A DNA stretch of 64,000 nucleotides. Origin: Corynebacterium jeddahense. Its GTDB lineage: Bacteria; Actinomycetota; Actinomycetes; Mycobacteriales; Mycobacteriaceae. This document shows positions 35,309 to 42,788 of the stretch, in pieces. A model generated the notes under the pieces. It saw only the letters and a list, made by a program, of their open reading frames with translations, was not told the origin of the DNA and did not search any database. Position 1 is the first letter of the stretch; the number at the start of each line of letters is the position of its first letter. Where the stretch lies: contig NZ_CP063194.1 in assembly GCF_028609865.1 (NCBI RefSeq), positions 744,001 through 808,000 of the forward strand. Direction: 5' to 3'. Made by a program: the position numbers and the translations under genes.

Positions 35309-36859
35309 TTAGTCCTTTGCAATGGGATAGCGCTCGAAGCGGAGTTTACCGCCGGGCGGCAGCTGCGCCGCAATGTCGACGTCCTCGTTGATCACGGTCG
35401 CGATGACGGGATATCCGCCGGTCACGGCGTGATCACGGAGAAAAAGTACCGGCTGACCGTTGGGCGGGATCTGCACGGAGCCGGCGACCATGCCCTCGCT
35501 CGGCAGCTCCCCGTCGCGGGTGCGGGTGATCGGCACGTCGGATTCGAGGCGCAGGCCCACGCGGTTGGATTCGCCGGTGACGGTGAAGGTGGTGGAGAAG
35601 AACTGCTCGACGGCCGCCTCGCCGAACCAGTCGTCGCGTGGGCCGAGGACGCAGCGCACGGTGCCCACGACGTCGCCGCCGACGCGCTCGACGCGCAGCG
35701 GGTTGGACAGCAGCGAGTTCGCGGACTGCGGCTGCGTGAGCGCCATCGCGATGGTGTCGCCGGCGGCGAGCGGCTTCGGGCCGAGGCCGGAGAGCATGTC
35801 GGTCGCCGCGGAGTCGAGCTCGGTGTCGGCGATGAGCCCGCCGCGCACGGCGATGTAGTTGCGGAAGCCCAGGCGCGGCTGCTTCACGACGAGCTCCGCC
35901 CCCGCCGGCACAATCGTCGGCGTGGCCAGCGGCACGGGCCGCCCGCCGACGGTGACGTCCGCGTCGGCGCCGGTGACGCACACGACCGTCTCGGCGAGCG
36001 CCGTGAGCGCGCACCCGCCGACGTTTTCCAGCAGCGTGGCGTTGCGCTTGTTGCCCACCGCGGAGTTCGCCGTGCGGGCGGAGGCGCGGTCGGCGGAACC
36101 GGACGTCGTCACGCCTAAGTTCCCGTTGCCCTGGCGGCCGAGGTCCTGGTAGAGCGTCTGCAGGCCGGCGTCGTCGAGGGTGAACACGGGCCGGCGTGGC
36201 GGGGTGGCGAGGTGCTTGTGGGCGAGCTCGGCGTCGCCCGGCAGCGCGTCGACGGCGCGGTAGTGCACGCGGTCGCCAGGCGCGACGAGCGCGGGCGGGG
36301 TGGCGGTGGAGTCCCACATCGGCGTGTTCGTCGTGCCGATGAGCTGCCAGCCGCCGGGCGAGGTGCGCGGGTAGACCGCGGAGAACTCGCCGGCGAGCGC
36401 AACGGCGCCCGCGGGCACGGCGGTGCGCGGGGTGTCGCGGCGCGGCACCTCGAGCGCGCGCGAGGCGTCCTCGGGCACGCAGTAGGTGAAGCCGGGGGCG
36501 AAGCCGCCAAACGCGGCGACCCAGGTGGTCGACGTGTGCCAGTCGACGAGCTCGTCCTCGCCCATGCCGAGCGACGCCGCGAGCGCCGCGACGTCCTCGC
36601 CGTCGTAGCGCACGTCGATGGTGATGTCGCGCGGTTCGCCGAGCTCCGCGGCGTCGGGGGAGAAGGTCTCGAGGGTGCGGATCGCCCGGGTGGTGGCCGT
36701 CGGCGAATCGAAGGTGAGCAGCACGGTGCGTGCCGCGGCGACGACGTCGGTCTGGTGGTCGAGCGGGGCGGCCGAGAGCGCGGCGTACCAGTCCATGACG
36801 GTGGCGAGGTCGGGCAGGTCGACGATGAGGCCGCGGGTGCCTACGCGTTTGACGTTCAC
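35309..36859 (-). CDS. pxpBC: 5-oxoprolinase subunits B and C fused (PxpB-PxpC, KipI-KipA)
   Basis: A 516-residue fusion. PxpB/KipI part (about 1-225): AAFGGFAPGFTYCVPED, PRRDTPRTAVPAGAVALAGE and YPRTSPGGWQLIGTT. PxpC/KipA part (about 235-516): FTLDDAGLQTLYQDLGRQG, FRNYIAVRGGL, GDTIAMAL and a GGYPVIATVIN end. With PxpA it hydrolyses 5-oxoproline to glutamate using ATP. It overlaps pxpA by four bases and is followed by the biotin carboxylase. In most bacteria B and C are separate genes. Confidence 0.92.
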   Translation of the reverse strand: MNVKRVGTRGLIVDLPDLATVMDWYAALSAAPLDHQTDVVAAARTVLLTFDSPTATTRAIRTLETFSPDAAELGEPRDITIDVRYDGEDVAALAASLGMGEDELVDWHTSTTWVAAFGGFAPGFTYCVPEDASRALEVPRRDTPRTAVPAGAVALAGEFSAVYPRTSPGGWQLIGTTNTPMWDSTATPPALVAPGDRVHYRAVDALPGDAELAHKHLATPPRRPVFTLDDAGLQTLYQDLGRQGNGNLGVTTSGSADRASARTANSAVGNKRNATLLENVGGCALTALAETVVCVTGADADVTVGGRPVPLATPTIVPAGAELVVKQPRLGFRNYIAVRGGLIADTELDSAATDMLSGLGPKPLAAGDTIAMALTQPQSANSLLSNPLRVERVGGDVVGTVRCVLGPRDDWFGEAAVEQFFSTTFTVTGESNRVGLRLESDVPITRTRDGELPSEGMVAGSVQIPPNGQPVLFLRDHAVTGGYPVIATVINEDVDIAAQLPPGGKLRFERYPIAKD

Positions 36860-37611
36860 AGGACGGCCTCGATGCGGATGCCCTGTTCGTTGAGCGAGCG
36901 CACGACGCTGCGGGTGAGCTCGACGGAGCCCGGCGAGTCGCCGTGGACGCAGACGGATTCGGCCTGGACTTTCACTTCCGTGCCGTCGATGGCGGTGACG
37001 GAGCCGGTTTCGGCGACTTGGAGCACTCGCTTGGCGACGTCCTCCGGGTCGTGCATGACCGCGTTCGGCTCGCGGCGCGACACGAGCGTGCCGTCGGGGT
37101 TGTACCCGCGGTCGGCGAAGGCCTCGCGGATGACGCGCAGGCCGGCGTGCTCGGCGATGTCGACGGCGACGCCGCCGGGCAGGAGCATGACAGCGAGGTC
37201 GGGGCTGAACGCCTTGATGCCCTCGATGACGGCTTGGGCGTGCGCCTCGTGGTGGACGATGGTGTTGTAGAGCGCGCCGTGGGGCTTGACGTATTTCACG
37301 GTGAGGCCGTGGACGCGGGCGAGGGCGTCGAGGGCGCCGATCTGGTAGAGCGTCTCGTCGGCGAGCTCGGCCGGGGCGTAGTCCATGAAGCGGCGGCCGA
37401 AGCCGACGGGGTCGTGGTAGGCGACGTGGGCGCCGAGCGTGACGTTATGGGCCGCGGCGTCCTTTAAGGTGCCTGCGATGGAGTGGGGGTCGCCGGCGTG
37501 GAAGCCGGTGGCGACGTTGGCGCTGGAGACCATTTCCAGCATCGCCGCGTCGTCCGCGACTGGGTTGCCGGCAGTGGTTTCCCCGAGGTCTGCGTTGAGG
37601 TCGATGTGCAT
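36856..37611 (-). CDS. pxpA: 5-oxoprolinase subunit A (LamB/YcsF family)
   Basis: A 251-residue protein starting MHIDLNADLGETTAGNPVAD, then SSANVATGFHAGDP and GAHVAYHDPVGFGRRFMDYA, hallmarks of the LamB/YcsF TIM-barrel family. YVKPHGALYN and SVCVHGDSPGSVE complete the active-site set. With PxpBC it opens 5-oxoproline, a product of spontaneous glutamine/glutamate cyclisation. It is the first gene of the minus-strand operon pxpA-pxpBC-accBC-like and has its own -10 box. Confidence 0.94.
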   Translation of the reverse strand: MHIDLNADLGETTAGNPVADDAAMLEMVSSANVATGFHAGDPHSIAGTLKDAAAHNVTLGAHVAYHDPVGFGRRFMDYAPAELADETLYQIGALDALARVHGLTVKYVKPHGALYNTIVHHEAHAQAVIEGIKAFSPDLAVMLLPGGVAVDIAEHAGLRVIREAFADRGYNPDGTLVSRREPNAVMHDPEDVAKRVLQVAETGSVTAIDGTEVKVQAESVCVHGDSPGSVELTRSVVRSLNEQGIRIEAVL

Positions 37612-37618
37612 GACCCTA

Positions 37619-37624
37619 GTTATA
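37619..37624 (-). promoter_or_regulatory. -10 box of the pxpA operon (leaderless)
   Basis: On the minus strand TATAAC ends seven bases before the pxpA ATG, without a ribosome binding site, so the operon probably starts as a leaderless message. Confidence 0.5.
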
Positions 37625-37642
37625 CCGCCAGGGGGGTGTCGC

Positions 37643-38338
37643 CTAGTTCACATCCCCGTTGTTGATCTTCTCGATCATCTCGATGATCTCCTCGCTCTGC
37701 GCGAGCAGCTGCGTCTGCAGGTAGTCGGACGCGCCCTGGCGGTCGCCTGCCTTGACCATCTCGACGATGCGCTCGTTGACGTCGATGAAGTGGCGGTTGA
37801 ACGACGGGTCGCGCTCGAGGATGGGCAGGGTGGCCAGGCGCATGAACGCGTCGAGCTGGTCCATCGTGTCGCCGAGGGTCTTCGAGCCCATGGAGGCGAG
37901 CACGACGTGGTGGAACGCCTGGTTCACGGCGATGAAGAGGTCGTCGTCCTCCTCCTCGATGGCCACGCGCGCTTCGGCGTTGAGCTCTTCGAGGCGGTCC
38001 ACGTCGAGGTCCGGGCCCCACAGCAGCGCGGCCGGCTCAATGGCGGCGCGGGCGCGGAAGGTGTCCGTGACGAATTCGGGGGACGGGGTGGCCAGGAACA
38101 CGCCGCGGTTGGGGATGCGTTCGCACAGGCCTTCCGACGTCAGCATCGCGAACGCTTCACGCAAGGTGTTGCGGGAGACGCCGAAACGCTCCGCGAGGGC
38201 AACCTCATTGAGCTTCTGCCCGGGGGCGAACTCGCCGCGGGAGATCGCGCGGCGGATCTCGGCGGAAACGTTATGTGCAAGCATGGCATCCGTTAGGCTC
38301 GTGCGCCGGGCTGCGGGGAACCGCAGGTGACCGACCAA
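37643..38338 (-). CDS. GntR/FadR-family (FCD) transcriptional regulator
   Basis: Up to 231 residues. The winged helix-turn-helix (about 20-85) contains ISRGEFAPGQKLNEVALAER and FGVSRNTLREAFAMLTSEGL. The all-helical FCD ligand domain (about 95-220) has the metal/ligand histidines in FHHVVLAS and FNRHFIDVNERI. The longest frame starts with TTG at 38338, but a GATAAT box at 38339-38344 suggests that the ATG at 38284 (MLAHNVSAEI) is the real start. It probably controls the pxp operon 31 bases downstream; the effector may be 5-oxoproline or an organic acid. Confidence 0.85.
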   Translation of the reverse strand: MVGHLRFPAARRTSLTDAMLAHNVSAEIRRAISRGEFAPGQKLNEVALAERFGVSRNTLREAFAMLTSEGLCERIPNRGVFLATPSPEFVTDTFRARAAIEPAALLWGPDLDVDRLEELNAEARVAIEEEDDDLFIAVNQAFHHVVLASMGSKTLGDTMDQLDAFMRLATLPILERDPSFNRHFIDVNERIVEMVKAGDRQGASDYLQTQLLAQSEEIIEMIEKINNGDVN

Positions 38339-38370
38339 TTATCTAAGAACTGACATGAGTATAGCCCATG

Positions 38371-38385
38371 CATTGTTCAACAATG
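38371..38385. promoter_or_regulatory. candidate GntR operator
   Basis: CATTGTTCAACAATG is a perfect 15-bp palindrome with centre C, containing the TTGTnnnACAA core of FadR/FCD-type operators. It lies between the GntR gene and ppk2, upstream of the GATAAT box, so it could serve autoregulation. Confidence 0.5.
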
Positions 38386-38457
38386 TGCATGCTAGCGAAA
38401 ATGATGGTGCCTTCTTAGGTATCACCACCGCATTCGGGGGGACGGCGGGTTGCCGAG

Positions 38458-38463
38458 TACCGT
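38458..38463 (+). promoter_or_regulatory. -10 box of ppk2 (leaderless)
   Basis: TACCGT ends eight bases before the ppk2 ATG, with no ribosome binding site. Confidence 0.4.
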
Positions 38464-38471
38464 ACAGCCCT

Positions 38472-39326
38472 ATGAGCACCAGCAACACCGACAAGAACAA
38501 GCCCGCGAAGCTGTCGAAGAAGGCCTACGAGAAAGAGCTGCTCCGCCTGCAGGCGGAGCTCGTCGCCATGCAGCATTGGGTCGTGGAGAACGGCGAGCGC
38601 GTAGTCATCGTGATGGAGGGCCGCGACGCCGCCGGCAAGGGCTCCGCGATCAAGCGCATCACCCAGTACATGAACCCGCGCACCTGCCGCGTCGAGGCGC
38701 TGCCGAAGCCGACGGACCGCGAAGCCGGCCAGTGGTACTTCCAGCGCTACGTGGAAAAGCTGCCGACGAAGGGCGAGATCGTCATCTTCGACCGCTCCTG
38801 GTACAACCGCGCCGGCGTCGAGCGCGTCATGGGCTTTTGCACCTCGCAGGAGTACCGCCGCTTCCTCCACCAGGCGCCGATCTTCGAGCGCCTCCTCGTC
38901 GAGGACGGCATCATGCTGCGCAAGTACTGGTTCTCCGTCTCCGATGAGGAGCAGTACAAGCGCTTCCAGTCGCGCCGTAACGACCCCTTGCGCCAGTGGA
39001 AGCTCTCGCCGATGGACCTCGAGTCCATCACGAAGTGGGAGGAGTACTCCCGCGCGAAGGACGAGATGTTCGTGCACACCGACATCCCGTCCGCGCCGTG
39101 GTACACGGTGGAAAGCGAGGACAAGAAGCGCTCCCGCATCAACGTGATCTCGCACCTCTTGTCGACGATTCCCTACGAGCACGTCCGCCCGGAGCTGCCG
39201 GAGATCCCGGACCGCCCGGAGATCACCGACTACGAGCGCCCCCCGCGCGACGAGTTCCGCTACGTGCCCGACGTCGCGGCGGATCTTGAGCGCGGTGGCA
39301 AGAAAAAGAAGAAGCACAAGAAGTAG
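38472..39326 (+). CDS. ppk2: Polyphosphate kinase 2
   Basis: A 284-residue PPK2-family kinase that moves phosphate between polyphosphate and nucleotides. Walker A is MEGRDAAGKGSAIKRI (about 53-68) and the Walker B region is FDRSWYNRAGVERVMGFC (about 112-129). KLSPMDLESITKWEEYS belongs to the lid/basic helix region, and the lysine-rich tail GGKKKKKHKK ends the protein. The ATG at 38472 is chosen because the frame upstream crosses the operator region. Its TAG stop abuts the convergent glycosylase stop. Confidence 0.93.
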   Translation: MSTSNTDKNKPAKLSKKAYEKELLRLQAELVAMQHWVVENGERVVIVMEGRDAAGKGSAIKRITQYMNPRTCRVEALPKPTDREAGQWYFQRYVEKLPTKGEIVIFDRSWYNRAGVERVMGFCTSQEYRRFLHQAPIFERLLVEDGIMLRKYWFSVSDEEQYKRFQSRRNDPLRQWKLSPMDLESITKWEEYSRAKDEMFVHTDIPSAPWYTVESEDKKRSRINVISHLLSTIPYEHVRPELPEIPDRPEITDYERPPRDEFRYVPDVAADLERGGKKKKKHKK

Positions 39327-39905
39327 CTAGCGCGGCTTCGGGTACCCCCGCGGCGAGGAGACGGTCTTGTCGCCGGGGATCCAGAACCGCCACGGCGCGT
39401 CCGAGTTTTTCGAGATCCCGATGCGCGGGCCCGCCACCCACTCCGGCTCCTCCGCGCGCGGGGTGAGCTGTACCGGCGTGCCGTTGTCCGGGAGTGTGAG
39501 CCCCAGCGCCTGGCCGAGGTTGCCCGGCCCGCGCGCGAGGCTCTCGAACGCGATTTCCGCGCGCTCGGGGCGCTGCCGCCGCTCGCGGGCGAGCTCCTCA
39601 CCGGCGACGACTTCGCCGCCGCGCATGAGGCAGCCCTGGCCGACGCCCTCCGGCGCGCACACGATGTTGCCGTTGTGGTGGATGCCGTACGAGAAGTAGA
39701 CGTAGAACCTCCCGGGCGGGCCGAACATCGTGGCGTTGCGCGCCGTTTTGCCCTTGTACGTGTGCGCCGCCGGGTCGTCGGCGCCGAGGTACGCCTCCAC
39801 CTCGGTGAGGCGGATGCTCACCCCGTTGTGGGTGACCACGCAGCCGAGCAGCTGCGGGCCGACGACGTCGGCAGGCTGGGTGAAATCGATCGACGACTCG
39901 ATCAT
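39327..39905 (-). CDS. 3-methyladenine DNA glycosylase, AAG/MPG type
   Basis: A 192-residue alkyl-adenine glycosylase (Mpg fold), unrelated to the Tag enzyme at 16910. LGCVVTHNGVSIRLTEVEAY contains the catalytic Glu. AAHTYKGKTARNATMFGPPG and FYVYFSYGIHHNGNIVC form the damage-recognition core, followed by ARGPGNLGQALG. It excises alkylated and deaminated purines. The start at 39905 overlaps the HAD stop as ATGA; another ATG lies three codons upstream. Confidence 0.93.
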   Translation of the reverse strand: MIESSIDFTQPADVVGPQLLGCVVTHNGVSIRLTEVEAYLGADDPAAHTYKGKTARNATMFGPPGRFYVYFSYGIHHNGNIVCAPEGVGQGCLMRGGEVVAGEELARERRQRPERAEIAFESLARGPGNLGQALGLTLPDNGTPVQLTPRAEEPEWVAGPRIGISKNSDAPWRFWIPGDKTVSSPRGYPKPR

Positions 39906-40696
39906 GCCAGCCAAGCCTTCAGCTTTTCGATGGCGCCACCGTCTTCGCAGCGACCGACCACTTCGTCCGCGATCGCTTTGACATCTTCATGCGCGTTGCC
40001 CATCGCCACCGCATGGCCCGCAGCCTTGAGCATGCCGAGATCATTGAGATAATCGCCGATGGCGGCTGTGTCCTGCCGCGCCACACTCAACGTGGAGGCT
40101 AGGGCCTCAAGCGCGTGACCTTTGTCGGCATCGGGGTCCATGACGTCGATCCAGTGCTTGCCGCTGAGCAGCACGCGCAGTTCGGGCACCTGGGATTCGA
40201 CCCAGTCCAGTGCTTCAGCCTCGGCATCCCCTTGGACGTAGATGGCGATTTTGACCACGTTGTCCAACGGGGCGTCGTGAAGCGAAAAAAGCTCCTCGCG
40301 CGAGCGGTAGTACCGCGAGACCTCCTCGCTGATCTCCGGTGGAAGGTCATTCCGCGTGAAGCAGACCTCCGGCGCGCAGACGACCGCGTATGAGGTGAAC
40401 GGCGCAGCTTCGAGGGCTTCGAGCAGGCGCCGAACCGGGGTCGCCGACATCGCCGTCGTGGACACAATTTCGCCTTGATGCCACACCACTGCGCCATTTT
40501 CGGCGATGAAAGTCTCTGGTGGGTCCGCGGCAAACATGTGGCGGAGCGTGGCCAGCTGGCGGCCGGACGCCGGAGCAATCACCAGGTCCCGCTGTCGCGC
40601 TTTCTGGAGCACCGGCCAGAACGAATCGGGGATGTCCTGGCCGGTGATCAGCAGCGTGCCGTCCATGTCCAAGGCTACGAGTCTGGGTGCATTCAC
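39902..40696 (-). CDS. HAD-superfamily (Cof-type) phosphatase
   Basis: A 264-residue hydrolase with HAD motif I LVALDMDGTLL (both Asp), motif II IAPASGRQ, a C2 cap (about 85-185), and motifs III/IV in KGHALEALAS and AIGDYLNDLGMLKAAGHAVA. Cof-type enzymes dephosphorylate sugar phosphates, flavin or pyridoxal phosphate. The start is GTG at 40696, one residue before the homology begins. It overlaps the glycosylase gene by four bases. From here to about 48900 the sequence is visibly less GC-rich. Confidence 0.9.
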   Translation of the reverse strand: MNAPRLVALDMDGTLLITGQDIPDSFWPVLQKARQRDLVIAPASGRQLATLRHMFAADPPETFIAENGAVVWHQGEIVSTTAMSATPVRRLLEALEAAPFTSYAVVCAPEVCFTRNDLPPEISEEVSRYYRSREELFSLHDAPLDNVVKIAIYVQGDAEAEALDWVESQVPELRVLLSGKHWIDVMDPDADKGHALEALASTLSVARQDTAAIGDYLNDLGMLKAAGHAVAMGNAHEDVKAIADEVVGRCEDGGAIEKLKAWLA

Positions 40697-40706
40697 CCGG
40701 TCGAGC

Positions 40707-41471
40707 CTAGCGCGGAAGGAAATGCGCCAGCCGCGCCTGCACCTCCGGACGTGTCCAGGCGAACGCGAGACCACCGACAACCCCGAGCACCGCCACCACA
40801 ATGCCAGCGATTGCGGAAGGCGAGAGCCGGGATGTCTGCTCGAACTGCACGTTGAGGTCAACCCCAGAGTCCTTCAACACCGTTCCCTTGGGGTAGTGCT
40901 TGAGCGACCGTTCCGTGCCGATAGCGGAGGTAATTTCCCGGTTGGTCTCCATGATGTCACGCGGTGGGGCGATTTCCTTGTCTAGCGTGAAGGTAACCAG
41001 AGGCTGGTCGTCACCCTCAGCGGCAACCGCCTCGTAGGTCTTGTTGGCCACGCCGCTGAGCTTGTAGTCACCGTAGAGCGTGGCCTCCTTGCCTTGCACC
41101 TGCACCTTGAGATCCCAGTACTTGACGTCGACTGCCCAACCGCTAGAACCGCCCGCGTTCTTGTACCCCTGCACATGGGCTGCGCCGTCGAGCGCAAATG
41201 TCCAGGTTCCGTCCGTGTTTGTCGCGGAGGCGATCGGGAACGTGAACTTGAGGGTTTCCGGGTCGTAAGTGGCACCGCCTTCAGTCAGCGCCTGACCTTG
41301 GCCCTTGATTACAGCTTGGTTGATGAACCCTTTAGAGATCGGCCAGACGAACGTTCCTTGCACCGGGTGGTTTGGGGCAGCTGCGGCAGAGGGGGCGGTG
41401 ACAAGGGCCGCAGAGCAGAGGGCAATCGCTGTTGCAATCGCCGTTCCGGGCCTGGTGGTTGTGGCGGGCAT
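40707..41471 (-). CDS. htaC: HtaA-domain surface protein, HtaC-like, with altered heme ligands
   Basis: A 254-residue exported protein. Signal peptide (about 1-31), one HtaA/CR-like domain (about 35-195) and a C-terminal TM helix (IAGIVVAVLGVVGGLAFAWT, about 224-243) with a basic tail. In HtaA and HtaB the domain starts WGVRESFRKYI or WNIKESFLRYV, with a heme-ligand Tyr; here it is WPISKGFINQAV, without that Tyr. The FTGHNG histidine loop reads VQGYKNAGG. It may bind heme differently or serve as a structural partner. Third HtaA-type gene of the locus. Confidence 0.78.
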   Translation of the reverse strand: MPATTTRPGTAIATAIALCSAALVTAPSAAAAPNHPVQGTFVWPISKGFINQAVIKGQGQALTEGGATYDPETLKFTFPIASATNTDGTWTFALDGAAHVQGYKNAGGSSGWAVDVKYWDLKVQVQGKEATLYGDYKLSGVANKTYEAVAAEGDDQPLVTFTLDKEIAPPRDIMETNREITSAIGTERSLKHYPKGTVLKDSGVDLNVQFEQTSRLSPSAIAGIVVAVLGVVGGLAFAWTRPEVQARLAHFLPR

Positions 41472-41566
41472 GAGGTTCTTTTCTTTCTCTACTTTTGGAT
41501 GGAAATACCCACCGCGAGCACGCGGCCAGTGAGGCTTGTGGAGTGTTCGAGGTGGGTTGCGAGAAG

Positions 41567-41839
41567 TTAAGGCTGCGGCAGCCGCGGCAGCGGGGGAGGG
41601 GCGAGGCTGAGGATCCTGGCCGTCCCTTGCACCAGCGCGGCGAGCACCAGCGCCACGCCTGCGGTTGCGAGCACCGAAGTGACCACGGTGGTGGCCTGTG
41701 CCGCGGGTGACCCCTTCTCAGTCGAGGACATCTGTTCGACCGAGCTTTGCTTTACGACGGGCTGTTCTTCTGCCGCGGCAGAAGGAACAAGCGTGAGTGC
41801 CACCGACAGGGCGGCGCAGGTTGCGAGTGCGCGGCGCAT
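41567..41839 (-). CDS. Small exported membrane protein in the heme locus
   Basis: Ninety residues. Signal peptide MRRALATCAALSVALTLVPS then AAAE, a polar Ser/Gln/Lys segment, one TM helix (about 51-73, VVTSVLATAGVALVLAALVQ) and a proline-rich tail ending RLPQP. It has no HtaA domain or cysteine after the signal. Its start overlaps the htaB stop by one base (TAATG), so the two are coupled. The classical htaA-hmuTUV-htaB-htaC order has no such gene. No family recognised. Confidence 0.7.
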   Translation of the reverse strand: MRRALATCAALSVALTLVPSAAAEEQPVVKQSSVEQMSSTEKGSPAAQATTVVTSVLATAGVALVLAALVQGTARILSLAPPPLPRLPQP

Positions 41840-42681
41840 TAGGACGGCATGAACTGGGCGATGATGGCCTTTACCTGCGGCAGGGTGGAGGCGTAGGCCA
41901 GGCCACCGACGACCGCGAGGATGCCGATCACAATGCCAGCGATCGCACCCGGGGACAGCGCGCCGTCCTGCTTGGCGGAGCCGTCTTGGTCGGCCGGCTT
42001 CGGGTCGGCCGGCTTCGGGTGCGCAGGCTTCGTGTTGGCCGGCTTCGGTGCAGCCTTGAACTCGACCGTCGCACCCACCTTGCTGTCCTCGATTGGCTTG
42101 CCCACCTCGTAGCTGGTACCGAAGATGTCCACGCCGAACTCGGTCATCTTGGTCGGGGTGAAGGTGAGCTCCTTCTTCTCGCCGGCAACCGGCTTCGGGG
42201 CTTCCTTCACCTCGAATTCGACGATCGGCTTGTCGTCGCCGGTGGAGGTGGTCGGCTCGCTGCCGGGCATGCCGCCCTTGCGCACGTAGTCGGCCTGGAG
42301 GTGGCCCTTTTCGCCGTTGATCACGATCTTGAAGTCGGACATTTGGATGTCCATGGCGCCGTGGTGGCCTTCGATGCGGAAGGCGCCGTCGAGGTTGATC
42401 GTGCCCTCGCCCTTCTCATTCAATGCAGAGTCTGCAGCGTTGACCGGGAACTTGAAGTCGACGAGCTTGCCGTCCTTCTCTACTTTCTCAGCACCCTCAG
42501 AAACGGTGATGGTGCTGGCGACGAACGGGGCCTGCACGTAGCGCAGGAAGGATTCCTTGATATTCCAGGTGGCAGAGCCGGACTGGATCTCAGGCGTCGC
42601 AGCGAAAGCCGTGGGTGCGAACAGGGAAGTGGAGGCGACAGCGGCAGCTGTAAACAGTGCCAGGGTGGAGGTGCGGGACAT
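41839..42681 (-). CDS. htaB: Heme-binding surface protein HtaB
   Basis: A 280-residue exported protein with a signal peptide (about 1-28). One HtaA domain (about 30-205) includes WNIKESFLRYV (ligand Tyr), EGHHGAMDIQMSDFK (His) and FGVDIFGTSYEVG. A Lys/Pro-rich spacer with repeated PKPAD/H units (about 215-240) and a C-terminal TM (about 250-270) follow. It receives heme at the surface and passes it toward HmuT. ATG at 42681 sits behind AAAGGACG. A DtxR-like box lies 60-78 bases upstream, so it has its own iron-controlled promoter. Confidence 0.9.
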   Translation of the reverse strand: MSRTSTLALFTAAAVASTSLFAPTAFAATPEIQSGSATWNIKESFLRYVQAPFVASTITVSEGAEKVEKDGKLVDFKFPVNAADSALNEKGEGTINLDGAFRIEGHHGAMDIQMSDFKIVINGEKGHLQADYVRKGGMPGSEPTTSTGDDKPIVEFEVKEAPKPVAGEKKELTFTPTKMTEFGVDIFGTSYEVGKPIEDSKVGATVEFKAAPKPANTKPAHPKPADPKPADQDGSAKQDGALSPGAIAGIVIGILAVVGGLAYASTLPQVKAIIAQFMPS

Positions 42682-42740
42682 CGGACGTCCTTTCAAAATT
42701 GGGCCAGGAGGCGGTAACAGTAAGGTCACGCTTATCTTAC

Positions 42741-42759
42741 TAAAGTAAGCCTAACCTTA
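42741..42759 (-). promoter_or_regulatory. DtxR-like iron box upstream of htaB
   Basis: TAAAGTAAGCCTAACCTTA matches the DtxR consensus TWAGGTWAGSCTAACCTWA at 18 of 19 positions. It should shut htaB off when iron is plentiful. Confidence 0.85.
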
Positions 42760-42788
42760 TCAACCTATTGGGGGTAGTTGGGGTAGCC

